DNA of 64,000 nt from Polyangiaceae bacterium (GTDB taxonomy: Bacteria; Myxococcota_A; Polyangia; Polyangiales; Polyangiaceae), in assembly GCA_020633205.1 (NCBI GenBank), contig JACKEB010000010.1, forward strand, positions 992,001 through 1,056,000. The letters run 5' to 3'. How positions within the stretch are numbered: the first letter of the stretch is position 1; each line of letters opens with the position of its first letter. This document shows positions 1-7,229 of the stretch, in pieces. The position numbers and the translations under genes are program-made. The notes beneath the pieces were generated by a model. The model saw only the letters and a list, made by a program, of their open reading frames with translations, searched no databases and was not told the origin of the DNA.

Positions 1-75
1 AACGAGCCTTGAGGAAAAAAGCGAAGAAGGCCTGATCGTTGTTAAGATCTGAGGGTCGGGCGTCGTAGTCCGTGA

Positions 76-732
76 GTGAACGCCTCCGTCACCCGTACCC
101 GTAACGCCCCCAACACCCCGACCCTGTACTCGTCATCCTCCGACGACTGGTACACGCCCTCGGTCTACGTCGATGCAGCCAGGAGGGTCCTAGGCGGCAC
201 CATCGACCTGGACCCGGCGTCCTGCCCTGCGGCGAACGCGGTGGTCCAGGCCAAGGACATCTACACGGCCGCTGACGACGGCCTGACGCAGCCCTGGTGG
301 GGACGCGTGTGGCTCAACCCGCCTTTTGGTCGTCGGGCCCACAGGAACGACTCCAGCCAGGCCAGATGGGCCGAGCGGATGACCGCCGCGTACGAGGACG
401 GGGAGATCGAGGCGGGGGTCCTCATGGTGTCGCATGTCCCGGATAGGACCTGGTGGCCCCAGCTGTACCGGTACCCGCTCGTGGTGACGGACCACCGGGT
501 GGAGTTCTGGAGGCCGGGCAGGAAGGGGAGGAGGCCGCTGACGACGTCGGCGTTCGTGTACGTCGGGCCCTACGTGGAGAGGTTCAGCCGGCTGATGTCC
601 GGGTTCGGCAGCGTTAGGCTGCCTGGAAGGAGCTGCACCGTCTGCGGCACTGAGATGTACGGCCGGTCTGACCGGGCGTACTGTTCGGGAGCCTGCCGGC
701 AGCGGGCGTACCGCGTACGGGCCGGAGGCTAG
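76..732 (+). CDS. Phage-type DNA N6-adenine methyltransferase with C-terminal zinc ribbon
   Basis: Encodes 218 residues resembling the phage Dam-like N6-adenine methyltransferase family. The N-terminal half shows DWYTP at residues 24-28, IDLDPAS at 43-49 and the catalytic NPPF motif at 81-84, the DPPY-type signature that positions the adenine amino group. The C-terminus adds a possible zinc ribbon: Cys187, Cys190, Cys203 and Cys207, followed by RQRAYR. It starts with GTG and no strong ribosome binding site is visible. No restriction endonuclease lies next to it, so it is probably an orphan methylase that protects or marks the element. Family call is firm; the target sequence cannot be read. 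Confidence 0.8.
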   Translation: MNASVTRTRNAPNTPTLYSSSSDDWYTPSVYVDAARRVLGGTIDLDPASCPAANAVVQAKDIYTAADDGLTQPWWGRVWLNPPFGRRAHRNDSSQARWAERMTAAYEDGEIEAGVLMVSHVPDRTWWPQLYRYPLVVTDHRVEFWRPGRKGRRPLTTSAFVYVGPYVERFSRLMSGFGSVRLPGRSCTVCGTEMYGRSDRAYCSGACRQRAYRVRAGG

Positions 733-839
733 TACTCGGTACTCGGCCCGTGTGGGGAACTCCCGAGGTCCTGGCCCACACCTCGCCGCCTAGTCGGCCC
801 GGTGGCCGGCGACAACTAGACCTCCCCATCCTGGTGTGG

Positions 840-1100
840 CTACTCCTTAGGGGACACCGTGGTGTCTCCACCCTCCACGCTCTCGAGGACGCAGGTTGTC
901 TTGGCGGTGCAGAGGTAGGTGGCCTTGGGGCCGCAGCCCTTCACCAGCCACACGCTGTCAGAGATCTCGGTCACCGACAGCTGCCCGGCCGAGCAGTCAA
1001 ACTGGGAGGCATGACGTTGAGTCACTGTGCTCTGCTGGCTTGCGCAGCCGAGCATCAGGCACCCAAGGGTCAACGCGAGACCAACACGTAAGTGGGGCAT
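840..1100 (-). CDS. Small lipoprotein, element-encoded
   Basis: Encodes 86 residues starting MPHLRVGLAL, with a hydrophobic signal peptide ending in LMLGC (Cys19), a plausible lipobox. The mature part has four further cysteines (36, 56, 64, 70), which suggests two disulfides in the periplasm or at the cell surface. I do not recognise a family. It lies alone between the methyltransferase and a non-coding stretch. Lipoproteins on mobile elements are sometimes exclusion or conversion factors, but nothing here shows that. Confidence 0.6.
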   Translation of the reverse strand: MPHLRVGLALTLGCLMLGCASQQSTVTQRHASQFDCSAGQLSVTEISDSVWLVKGCGPKATYLCTAKTTCVLESVEGGDTTVSPKE

Positions 1101-1482
1101 GAGTCCCCATACCCAACCTCGATGGGTGGCTCAATCGCCCCCGAGTGTCGTCCGCTGCTACTGTAGACAAACCTACCTGTAGGTGTGTCCTCCTTACACT
1201 GTGGTTGTGGGGAAATTTCGCCAACGAAGTTACTTACGAACGCGTTTTCGGATGGCCCCCGGCGTCAAACCCCCTAAATACTGTTGCCCCGGGGGGTCCG
1301 ATCGCAAATCGAGCCAAATTTGGCTCTAAAAAACATAGCAAAAATGCCGTAAATTTGGCACTTTTCAATATATCGGCCTAAAACGAGAGTCTTTTCCGAG
1401 GCGATCAGAAATCCAGCTGTTTTAGGCTGGATCGTGCGTGTTCGATGCAATTTCGTGAAGGGGCCCGGATTGGGTGGAGCAC
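1101..1482. other. Non-coding AT-rich interval with a 16-bp palindrome
   Basis: No convincing gene. The stretch from about 1200 to 1400 is clearly AT-richer than its surroundings. It contains the perfect palindrome GAGCCAAATTTGGCTC at 1311-1326, and a second AAATTTGGC half follows at about 1352. This fits a regulatory or replication-type site, but no partner can be named. Confidence 0.45.
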
Positions 1483-1767
1483 TTAATCGTCGTCATCGTC
1501 GTAGTGGGCGCTGTGCACACTCTCCGTGTACTCGAGCCCACCATCGATCCTCTGATTCGCTGGGCAGCCGTTGCGATCGTACACCGGACGACCTCCCCAC
1601 ATCCTCTGCTCTTCAGTCCACGGTGAATCACACGCGACACGGTGCTCGTCAGGGTCCGGGGCCTCCGGGTCGTAGTCGTCACTGAACTCGTCTTCGTCGT
1701 CGTCGTCCTCGTCCTCGTCCTCGTCTTCGTCGTCCTCCAGCTCATCGTCCTCGTCTTCGTTCCTCAT
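1483..1767 (-). CDS. Hyperacidic small protein, possible DNA mimic
   Basis: Encodes 94 residues, of which about 42 are Asp or Glu. An almost uninterrupted acidic run fills residues 4-27 and the C-terminus is five aspartates. The ATG at 1767 is chosen because GGAGG lies just upstream on the minus strand; longer frames to the left of it have no such signal. The middle part (residues 45-85) has mixed composition with two cysteines and aromatic residues and may fold. I recognise no family. Very acidic proteins on phages and plasmids include DNA mimics such as Ocr and ArdA that block restriction enzymes or nucleoid proteins, but that comparison rests on composition alone. Confidence 0.65.
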   Translation of the reverse strand: MRNEDEDDELEDDEDEDEDEDDDDEDEFSDDYDPEAPDPDEHRVACDSPWTEEQRMWGGRPVYDRNGCPANQRIDGGLEYTESVHSAHYDDDDD

Positions 1768-1974
1768 GGCGACCTCCGTCTCTGGACAGCCGACGATCCT
1801 GGCACCCCTCTGCCGCAGAGGGAAGGACCAATGAGCCCCTAGCTCGCCCCGCCGTGACACCACCCGTGCTTCCGGGTGGTCTTCAGAGGTTCTGCCTCTG
1901 TGGAGATTTCCACGGGGGTATTGACCGCGTGGGGCTTGGGGAGTGAGCGTCCATGCCTTTCTAGGAGGCAAGAC

Positions 1975-2352
1975 ATGGGATTGAATCAGACCGAGAGGGA
2001 CGAGCTGGTCAGCGCCAAAGGGGATACTGACGTCATCACCGAGATGATGAGGGCTCTGGCCAGAGAGAAACGCCTGAGCGATCTCCATGACGCAATGACG
2101 CTTGGAGCCGAGTCGTGCGAATGGAACCGGAACGCGAAGAAGGCTCATCTCATTGGTCGGCTCCCAGGGATCATCAGCAACTGGTTCCTACTCAATAAGC
2201 GGAGTCCCGAGGAGCACCGGGCCTACATTGCGTACACGTTGGACAACAACGGGGAATGGGCCAGCAGGGTGACGACAGCCGCCAGAGTGTCTTCAGAAGA
2301 GTTCGCTCGAGTTGTTGGCGCACTTCCCGACGAGATATGGCCCGCCGGATAG
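1975..2352 (+). CDS. Hypothetical protein, 125 aa
   Basis: Encodes 125 residues, soluble and mixed-charge with predicted helices throughout, no signal peptide and no membrane segment. The ATG at 1975 is preceded by AGGAGG at good spacing, so this start is preferred over earlier in-frame codons. It diverges from the acidic-protein gene and is followed by an 800-bp repeat-rich non-coding region. I do not recognise it. Its position directly before a candidate origin region would fit a DNA-processing or regulatory accessory protein, but that is inference. Confidence 0.6.
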   Translation: MGLNQTERDELVSAKGDTDVITEMMRALAREKRLSDLHDAMTLGAESCEWNRNAKKAHLIGRLPGIISNWFLLNKRSPEEHRAYIAYTLDNNGEWASRVTTAARVSSEEFARVVGALPDEIWPAG

Positions 2353-2376
2353 AGCAAAGCCTCTCGGGGTGCCGGC

Positions 2377-2717
2377 CTGCCGGGAGCACGCTGTGGTCTG
2401 AGCTTCAGCTGCACCCCGAGGGATCCACGTCCTACGGGATCCCATGATCCCGACTTCAGAGGGATCCACGACAGAATACACACATAGATCCTCTTCTGTC
2501 GTGGATCCCCTGCGGGGCTTCTTGGAAGCGGGGGATCCAAATCAAAAGACCTTTGTGTGTGTATTCTGTCGTGGATCCCCCAACCACCCGAAGGCAGAGG
2601 GCCTCACGGCCAAGCTGCCTTCGGGTGGTGCACGCCATCGGCCCACCAGGACCAAGCCCCGCCACCTCCACGCAGAGGGGCCCTACGGGCCGTCTGCCGG
2701 GAGCACGCTGTGGTCTG
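2377..2717. repeat. 24-bp direct repeat pair
   Basis: The same 24 bases, beginning CTGCCGGGAGCACGCTG, occur at 2377-2400 and 2694-2717. A truncated third copy (AGAGCACGCTGTGG) lies at 2732-2745. The pair brackets the 24-bp inverted repeat. Confidence 0.8.
2461..2579. repeat. 24-bp inverted repeat with a third competing copy
   Basis: Left arm 2461-2484 and right arm 2556-2579 are perfect reverse complements over 24 bp. A 16-bp portion of the right-arm sequence (TTCTGTCGTGGATCCC) also occurs at 2494-2509 in the right-arm orientation, so the left arm can pair with either copy. GGATCC recurs six times within 2420-2575. Confidence 0.8.
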
Positions 2718-2925
2718 TTGGACGAAGACCAAGAGCACGCTGTGGGAGCTTCCGCTCAAAGCCAAGAGCCCGGGGATTGGTAGGGGCTCCGCCCCTTCCC
2801 CCGAGAGGATTGCTTTGCCCTTCTCTGGCCAAGCTCTGTTCTCCCGGCCAAGATCCCTTCTCTTGGATTTCCCCCAACCCTTTGCCCATCCAACTTTCCA
2901 CCGACAGCATATTCTGAATTGTCTA

Positions 2926-3135
2926 TTCAGACTTCAGACTTTCAGACCGATTCAGACTTTCCGATTTCAGAATTTGGATCTCTCTAACTGTCTGATATCC
3001 AAGCTCTAATCCATATTCTGATCTTGCAGTCACGCCATAGCTCTATATGGGGGTTTGGGGGTGTCAGATCCTGCAGCTTTCAGACAATGGAAAGAGATCC
3101 CAGATACATATGGCGTGACTGCAACTTCAGAATAT
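2926..3135. repeat. TTCAGA iteron-like cluster and 27-bp inverted repeat
   Basis: TTCAGA occurs at 2926, 2933, 2941, 2951, 2966 and 3079, usually followed by C. The segments 3013-3039 and 3109-3135 are inverted copies with two mismatches and a perfect 16-bp core (TTGCAGTCACGCCATA), spaced by 69 bp. The zone is AT-rich against its surroundings. Confidence 0.7.
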
Positions 3136-3152
3136 CGGAATTGGAAGAGATC

Positions 3153-3674
3153 TCAGGCACTTGAGGCCTCTCCAAATTCTGACGACTCCCCGGTTCGCCT
3201 CTCAAGCTCTTTGATCCACAGGGCGTGAGCCGTCTTCTTGGCCTGCTTGGCCGTGAGGTCTGGCTTGGTCAGGAGGAGAAGGCGGAGGGCAACCTCGAGG
3301 TACAGCGGCTCCGTCTCTACAATGCCGAGGTACTCCACGTACTTGTCCCGGAGCCGGGCCCACCGACGCTTCTCAGTCTTCGGGGTGGCGGAACGCCAAT
3401 GGGCCTCCAGGGCGTTCAGCAGCTCCAAGACGAGGGCGTGGCGAGCTTCAGGGTTCTCGACCTCGTAGGCCTTCCTCTCGAGGTGAGCGATGCGGTTCAG
3501 CTCGGCCTTGCTCCCGTCCTTAGCCCGACGCTGAGGGACATCCAGAGAGCCGGTGGTGAAACCTCGGCGGAAGGCCTCCAAGGCCAAGGCGTGACGGCTG
3601 ACGCCGGTACGCTTGGCCTCTTGGTCCAGTGCTTCGACTTCGGCCTCGCTGAGGTGAATGGTGACGCTGGCCAT
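3153..3674 (-). CDS. Ribbon-helix-helix protein, 173 aa
   Basis: Residues 1-40 (MASVTIHLSEAEVEALDQEA onward) look like a ribbon-helix-helix DNA-binding domain of the CopG/Arc type: a short strand, then two helices. The remaining 130 residues are helical and charged, with no family I recognise. Its ATG overlaps the stop codon of the upstream gene as TGATG, so translation is probably coupled. It ends at the border of the iteron region. RHH proteins with long C-terminal parts act as partition, copy-control or relaxosome accessory factors, which would fit this place, but the role is inferred. Confidence 0.65.
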   Translation of the reverse strand: MASVTIHLSEAEVEALDQEAKRTGVSRHALALEAFRRGFTTGSLDVPQRRAKDGSKAELNRIAHLERKAYEVENPEARHALVLELLNALEAHWRSATPKTEKRRWARLRDKYVEYLGIVETEPLYLEVALRLLLLTKPDLTAKQAKKTAHALWIKELERRTGESSEFGEASSA

Positions 3675-4534
3675 CAGGCTGCCTCCCAGTCGTCGTCTTC
3701 GTCCTCAAAGTCGTCCTCGTCGTATGGGCGGTCGTCACCCTCCAGAGGCAGTGGCTCCCAATAGTCGGGCCTCTCGGGAGCGGACCAAAGCTTGTCGTCT
3801 TCCTCGTGGTCCGGTGGTTCGTCGATACCCGGCCCTCCGAAGTCGTCCAGCTCGATGTCCTCCATTCCCGGCAGCTCGGGGAACTCCGCTGTGGAGATCC
3901 CCCGGTCTGCTCTCCGAACTCGGCCGAGTTCTCGGGCCCGCTCAAGCCAGTACCCAAGGTCAGTGGTCGGGTAGTGGACGCAGCCTGCCTTGCTGCACCT
4001 CTCACAGTAGAGGCCTGTCTTCTCCCCATCGTCGAGGGCCTCCACAAGGCCGTGGACCAGGCGATGCCGGTCGTCATGACTGGTGACATCCGGCGAGCCG
4101 TGGCCGTCTGCCAGGGCCTCGTAGGCACGCCAGAGTTTCCGAGCGGCTTTGGCCTGCTCCCAGAGGTTGGCCTTCTTGAGGGCTCTGGTTCTGGCGTCGT
4201 AGGCCCGCTTGTAGGCCTTGTAATCGGCGTCCTGCTGCCGCCAGTACCCTCGCACCCCGTCGTAGTGCTTGTACCGGCGGTCCCTCCAGACCAAACCTTT
4301 CCATGCGAAAAAACTGACCCCAGTCTTGGTGCCATTGCCGAGGGTCTTTCGAGCCAGGCCTTCCAGGCGGTCATATCCCGCCTGAACTTTGGTAGCCTTC
4401 TCCTCAAGAGCCAGACGCTCGTCTTCTGGAGAGCCCCTTGAGGGCTTCTCGAGCTTGGCCATGGCCTCCAGGACTTTGAGGGTCGTGTCAGCCAACCTGG
4501 TGGGCAGCTCGTCCCACAGTTCCTGGTCGCTCAT
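3674..4534 (-). CDS. Hypothetical protein, 286 aa, with acidic tail
   Basis: Encodes 286 soluble residues. Residues 1-170 are helical and rich in Lys, Arg and Trp, with a possible coiled coil near 90-145. A small Cys/His cluster follows (YCERCSKAGCVHY, around 177-189), which may bind zinc. The last 50 residues are strongly acidic, ending in an Asp/Glu-rich stretch. The ATG overlaps the upstream stop by four bases (ATGA) and its stop overlaps the downstream RHH start (TGATG), so it is the middle gene of a coupled three-gene unit. I recognise no family. Confidence 0.65.
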   Translation of the reverse strand: MSDQELWDELPTRLADTTLKVLEAMAKLEKPSRGSPEDERLALEEKATKVQAGYDRLEGLARKTLGNGTKTGVSFFAWKGLVWRDRRYKHYDGVRGYWRQQDADYKAYKRAYDARTRALKKANLWEQAKAARKLWRAYEALADGHGSPDVTSHDDRHRLVHGLVEALDDGEKTGLYCERCSKAGCVHYPTTDLGYWLERARELGRVRRADRGISTAEFPELPGMEDIELDDFGGPGIDEPPDHEEDDKLWSAPERPDYWEPLPLEGDDRPYDEDDFEDEDDDWEAA

Positions 4535-4704
4535 TTTGCCCTCCTGAGGTTCGCCAAGAGGACCTTGGACATACAGATGGGATGATGACTACCCGTAACG
4601 GGGCCATGGCACTTCGGGCAGACTGGCAGCCCCGCCATGCGGCTCCAGACGGCGTCTCGGATTTTCTCCAGGGATATTTTTCTTGTTGGTGTAGTAGTAG
4701 ACAT
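4531..4704 (-). CDS. Small zinc-finger-like protein, 57 aa
   Basis: Encodes 57 residues, MSTTTPTRKISLEKIRDAVW at the start, with CPKC (29-32) and HPIC (41-44) making a likely single zinc site. The ATG at 4704 has an AGGAA upstream; longer frames lack support. Its stop overlaps the next start (ATGA), placing it first in the coupled unit ending at 3153. Small CxxC/HxxC proteins on mobile elements often bind nucleic acid or another protein; nothing more specific can be said. Confidence 0.6.
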   Translation of the reverse strand: MSTTTPTRKISLEKIRDAVWSRMAGLPVCPKCHGPVTGSHHPICMSKVLLANLRRAK

Positions 4705-4739
4705 AGTTCGATTCCTGCTTTGGTTCGTTCGATGGGTGA

Positions 4740-4770
4740 GAAGGGGGCTCCAGCTGACGGGGCCCCCTTC
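4740..4770 (-). terminator. Terminator-like hairpin
   Basis: GAAGGGGGC at 4740-4748 pairs with GCCCCCTTC at 4762-4770. It lies two bases beyond the stop of the leftward gene at 4772 and before the next leftward gene at 4704. There is no clear U-run after the stem on the minus strand, so it may be an attenuator or processing hairpin. Confidence 0.5.
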
Positions 4771-4771
4771 G

Positions 4772-5371
4772 CTATTTGGGTGTGACGATGAATTTGGGTC
4801 CCTTGCGATCCTCCGGTGCACTCCCTCCAGGAAAGAGCACCAGTGAGCGAGTCAAGAGCCCCCACATGTAGCTGTCCCTCATGTCCGGCTTCAGGCGGAG
4901 TGTCCGCCACGGTGTGGGCTGCTCCGTCACTACTGAGCATTCCACCGTTGGCCACTGCCACGGTTCTTGGTGGCGAGGTGCGGGCACATGGAAGACGTGA
5001 CATCGAGCGTCCGGCTTGTTCATGGGCCCCACTGCCATCACTGAGGCGACCTCGTTGTCGCCAAGCCATCCGAGGCCGCCGCCAATCGCATTCCAGAATG
5101 GGCCAATGCCGCGGTAGACAGAGGACAGTTCGATCACGCCCTTCTCGGGCAACTCAACATGAAGTGAAGTCCCCTTAATGAACGACGGACGCTTCCCATT
5201 CAGTAGGGCACGGGCGACCCAGAGTAGATGAATGCCCGCCGCGGGACTGCTCGTCCTGATGTGCAGCGAAAGCTCATGCTGATAGTGCAGCATGACTTCC
5301 ACGTACTCATCAGTGACGGTCACGTGCTCGACCGTGGGTGTTCCGGTTGGGATCAGGCTGCGGAGGTTCAT
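4772..5371 (-). CDS. Hypothetical protein, 199 aa
   Basis: Encodes 199 residues, apparently soluble, with alternating strands and a Gly/Trp-rich middle (GIGPFWNAIGGGLGWLGD, about 88-105). No signal peptide, no membrane segment and no catalytic motif are recognised. The ATG at 5371 has AGGAGG upstream and overlaps the stop of a 49-residue gene, so the two are translated as a unit. Function unknown. Confidence 0.6.
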   Translation of the reverse strand: MNLRSLIPTGTPTVEHVTVTDEYVEVMLHYQHELSLHIRTSSPAAGIHLLWVARALLNGKRPSFIKGTSLHVELPEKGVIELSSVYRGIGPFWNAIGGGLGWLGDNEVASVMAVGPMNKPDARCHVFHVPAPRHQEPWQWPTVECSVVTEQPTPWRTLRLKPDMRDSYMWGLLTRSLVLFPGGSAPEDRKGPKFIVTPK

Positions 5372-5517
5372 CTCTGAGCCTCCTTTCGCTTCTCGAGGCC
5401 CTCGTTCAGGATCTCTTTCACGAGGTCAGAAAGCCGGCGATTCTCCAGGGCTGCCTGGATTCTCAGGGCTTGGTGAAGGTCCGGAGTGACGTGTAGGACG
5501 GGTTTCGGGTACGGCAT
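5368..5517 (-). CDS. Small ribbon-helix-helix-like protein, 49 aa
   Basis: A short gene of 49 residues: MPYPKPVLHVTPDLHQALRI at the start, then a charged helix pair ending KRKEAQR. The strand-helix-helix layout (VLHVTPDLHQALR, then NRRLSDLVKEILNEGLEK) fits the ribbon-helix-helix fold. A strong AGGAGG precedes the ATG at 5517. The stop overlaps the start of the 199-residue gene. It could be the antitoxin-like or autoregulatory partner of that gene, though no toxin family is recognisable. Confidence 0.65.
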   Translation of the reverse strand: MPYPKPVLHVTPDLHQALRIQAALENRRLSDLVKEILNEGLEKRKEAQR

Positions 5518-5704
5518 GAGTTGCCTCCTTTCGCCTTAAGGAGGCCTATAAGTAGATTCGTACGTTTTCCGGTTCGGACCTCGAATTACACCCCCATGCA
5601 GACACCAATTTGAGGGATGCCCAAACCAAATACACCCTCTAGATCGAAAGTGGTCAGCTGGGCTGAGTACTCAAGTTCAAGGGCGTGAACCCTGTATTTG
5701 AGGG

Positions 5705-6013
5705 TCAGTCGAAGTTGTCGCCTCCCCACTTCTTCCGCAGTGCGGTCTTCTCGTCTTCAGAGCACTCACGCCAGCTCTTCAACTGCCGATAGTCCTCGGC
5801 GACCCTCACGTGCTGCCCCTGATACAGGAGGACATCCGTCGGGCGGTCAGGGTGCCGCACGCCGCCGTCCCACGGCAGTTCGAGCCACTCGTCCCGCGTG
5901 ATGATCTCACCTACGGCATGCTCGTCACCGGCGATGCCTCCCGAGGTGGCGATGTAGATGTCGGCTTCCGGGTCTTCCGCTTGGAGTGCGGCGATCAGGT
6001 CTTTGACTTTCAT
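5705..6013 (-). CDS. Hypothetical small protein, 102 aa
   Basis: Encodes 102 acidic residues beginning MKVKDLIAALQAEDPEADIY. This N-terminal pattern (VKDLIAxLQ...PDAxIY) is common in small phage and mobile-element proteins of unknown role. The start at 6013 overlaps the upstream lipoprotein stop by four bases (ATGA). No signal peptide. It probably acts in the cytoplasm and is co-translated with the lipoprotein; function unknown. Confidence 0.65.
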   Translation of the reverse strand: MKVKDLIAALQAEDPEADIYIATSGGIAGDEHAVGEIITRDEWLELPWDGGVRHPDRPTDVLLYQGQHVRVAEDYRQLKSWRECSEDEKTALRKKWGGDNFD

Positions 6014-6402
6014 GTCGACCCCCAATCCCCGATTGCATCCGGGTCACACGGAGTGCACTCGTCACCGAGTTCATCCACACTGCTGCCTTCACCAACACAG
6101 ATGGTGAGGTCCTGATCACAGAGTCCGTTCCAGGAGTGGGTGGCACAGCCTCCCCACCATCTACCGTGGTGCGGAGACCAGTGGTACCCCGTGACTCGTA
6201 GGCATTGGCCTTCGCCAACGAGGACCGCGGTTTCAGATTTGCCACAGGGATTTGGCAATTCGGGAAGTCGCGGGACTTCTTCGTTGCCAGTCGTAAGTTC
6301 ACCTCCAGACGTGGAGGCGGTGTTGGTTGTGGGGTCTACGGCGGTGGCACAGCCTGCAACGAGCAGGGCTGCCACCACGGTTGTTCGTGTGGTACATCTC
6401 AT
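6010..6402 (-). CDS. Cysteine-rich lipoprotein, element-encoded
   Basis: Encodes 130 residues with an N-terminal signal peptide and a good lipobox, LVAGC, at Cys18. The mature protein has a Thr/Ser-rich spacer (20-38) and then about eight cysteines with many glycines and tryptophans, suggesting a compact disulfide-stabilised extracytoplasmic domain. No family recognised. It is coupled to the 102-residue gene downstream. It is the second lipoprotein in this element arm. Confidence 0.65.
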   Translation of the reverse strand: MRCTTRTTVVAALLVAGCATAVDPTTNTASTSGGELTTGNEEVPRLPELPNPCGKSETAVLVGEGQCLRVTGYHWSPHHGRWWGGCATHSWNGLCDQDLTICVGEGSSVDELGDECTPCDPDAIGDWGST

Positions 6403-6446
6403 GGGTCTGATATCTCCGTATGGCTATCGAGGTGTTGGATGATGGA

Positions 6447-6475
6447 GGCCCCGGGAGTTGCCGCTCCTCGGGGCC
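6447..6475 (-). terminator. Terminator-like hairpin
   Basis: GGCCCCGGGAG at 6447-6457 pairs with CTCCTCGGGGCC at 6464-6475 (one bulge). It sits about 25 bases beyond the stop of the leftward gene at 6499. It shares an AAATAG-containing flank with the hairpin at 4740-4770, so both may be element-type terminators. Confidence 0.45.
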
Positions 6476-6498
6476 GCCGACTATTTAGGGTTTGGGGT

Positions 6499-7074
6499 TC
6501 AGGCTGCGGCTCTGCGGAGCACGTCAATACGTGCAGCGAGGTCCTGGATCTCAGCGTCAGTGCTTTCAGCCAGGGCTCTGAACACCACCTTTTGGAAGTA
6601 GGGGTCTCGGGCCATTACGGGGCATGAGGACCAGAGAGCCTCGGCCTTTGGACGATCAGGCCTGACGACATGGACGAAGCGGAAGTCCTCGTCGTAGACG
6701 ATGCGGAGAGCATGCTTGCCGTTCGTGAGCGGAACAGTCACGCCATACCCGTCCCACACCCACTTGTCCTCAGAGGCAATGAGCGTGGTGAGGTTCAGCC
6801 GTTTGATGGTTCGACGCATCGCCCTTTCGGTTGGAGCGTCCTTCAGAGGCCCATCACCATCACCACCCATGGCAGCAATGAGGTCAGCCATCGACACGCC
6901 ACCGCTGTTGGCCTTGAGGCGCTCATCAAGAGTCCCGAACAAATCGAGGCTGGGGAACCCATCGGGCCCTGCCAGGTCGCACTCTCGGAGCTGCTTGGTC
7001 TTCTTGGTGTTGGTCTTCTTGGTGGTTCGCTTCTTCATGTTCTGTGTTCCTTTCGTGTTGAATTTGGTGGTCAT
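6499..7074 (-). CDS. Hypothetical protein with Lys/Thr-rich N-terminus, 191 aa
   Basis: Encodes 191 residues. Residues 10-28 are almost all Lys and Thr; the rest looks globular, with a helical part at 55-95 and a strand-rich part around 100-140. I recognise no family; a winged-helix-like segment (PTERAMRRTIKRLNLTTLI) is possible. The ATG at 7074 overlaps the stop of the upstream RHH gene (ATGA). An alternative ATG at 7038 has an AAGGAA upstream and would remove twelve residues. It is probably regulated with the RHH gene from the divergent region on its right. Confidence 0.55.
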   Translation of the reverse strand: MTTKFNTKGTQNMKKRTTKKTNTKKTKQLRECDLAGPDGFPSLDLFGTLDERLKANSGGVSMADLIAAMGGDGDGPLKDAPTERAMRRTIKRLNLTTLIASEDKWVWDGYGVTVPLTNGKHALRIVYDEDFRFVHVVRPDRPKAEALWSSCPVMARDPYFQKVVFRALAESTDAEIQDLAARIDVLRRAAA

Positions 7075-7229
7075 CGTTTCTTCTTCAGGGACGCTTGCAG
7101 CGCTTCGAGTACGAGCGCCTGAAGCGTCGTGTCCTCGTCCACTGCCCGTGCCTTTAGGTCCTTGTGTGTTTCTGCGGGGATTTGGATTTTGATCCACCGC
7201 CACGGTTGATCTGTGTGCTTGATGGCCAT
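7071..7229 (-). CDS. Small ribbon-helix-helix-like protein, 52 aa
   Basis: Encodes 52 residues beginning MAIKHTDQPWRWIKIQIPAE, with a strand (WIKIQIPAE) followed by two helices (THKDLKARAVDEDTTLQALV and the Lys-rich end), the pattern of a ribbon-helix-helix repressor. AAAGGAG precedes the ATG at 7229. It is the first gene leftward of a divergent region that holds two identical dyads, so it is a good candidate for the protein that binds them. Confidence 0.65.
   Translation of the reverse strand: MAIKHTDQPWRWIKIQIPAETHKDLKARAVDEDTTLQALVLEALQASLKKKR

Larger units (their letters stand above)
2353..3152. other. 800-bp repeat-rich non-coding region, origin or oriT candidate
   Basis: No convincing gene. 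From left to right it holds a 24-bp direct repeat (2377-2400 and 2694-2717), a 24-bp perfect inverted repeat (2461-2484 and 2556-2579) with an extra partial copy between its arms, an AT-rich zone with repeated TTCAGA hexamers (2926-2971, again at 3079), and a 27-bp imperfect inverted repeat (3013-3039 and 3109-3135). Two convergent transcription units end at its borders. This concentration of iteron-like and dyad structure is typical of replication origins, transfer origins or termination zones. Confidence 0.6.

Noticed and set aside
1145..1381. Rightward small frame in the AT-rich interval
   Set aside because: No ribosome binding site, unusual composition and overlap with the palindrome; treated as non-coding.
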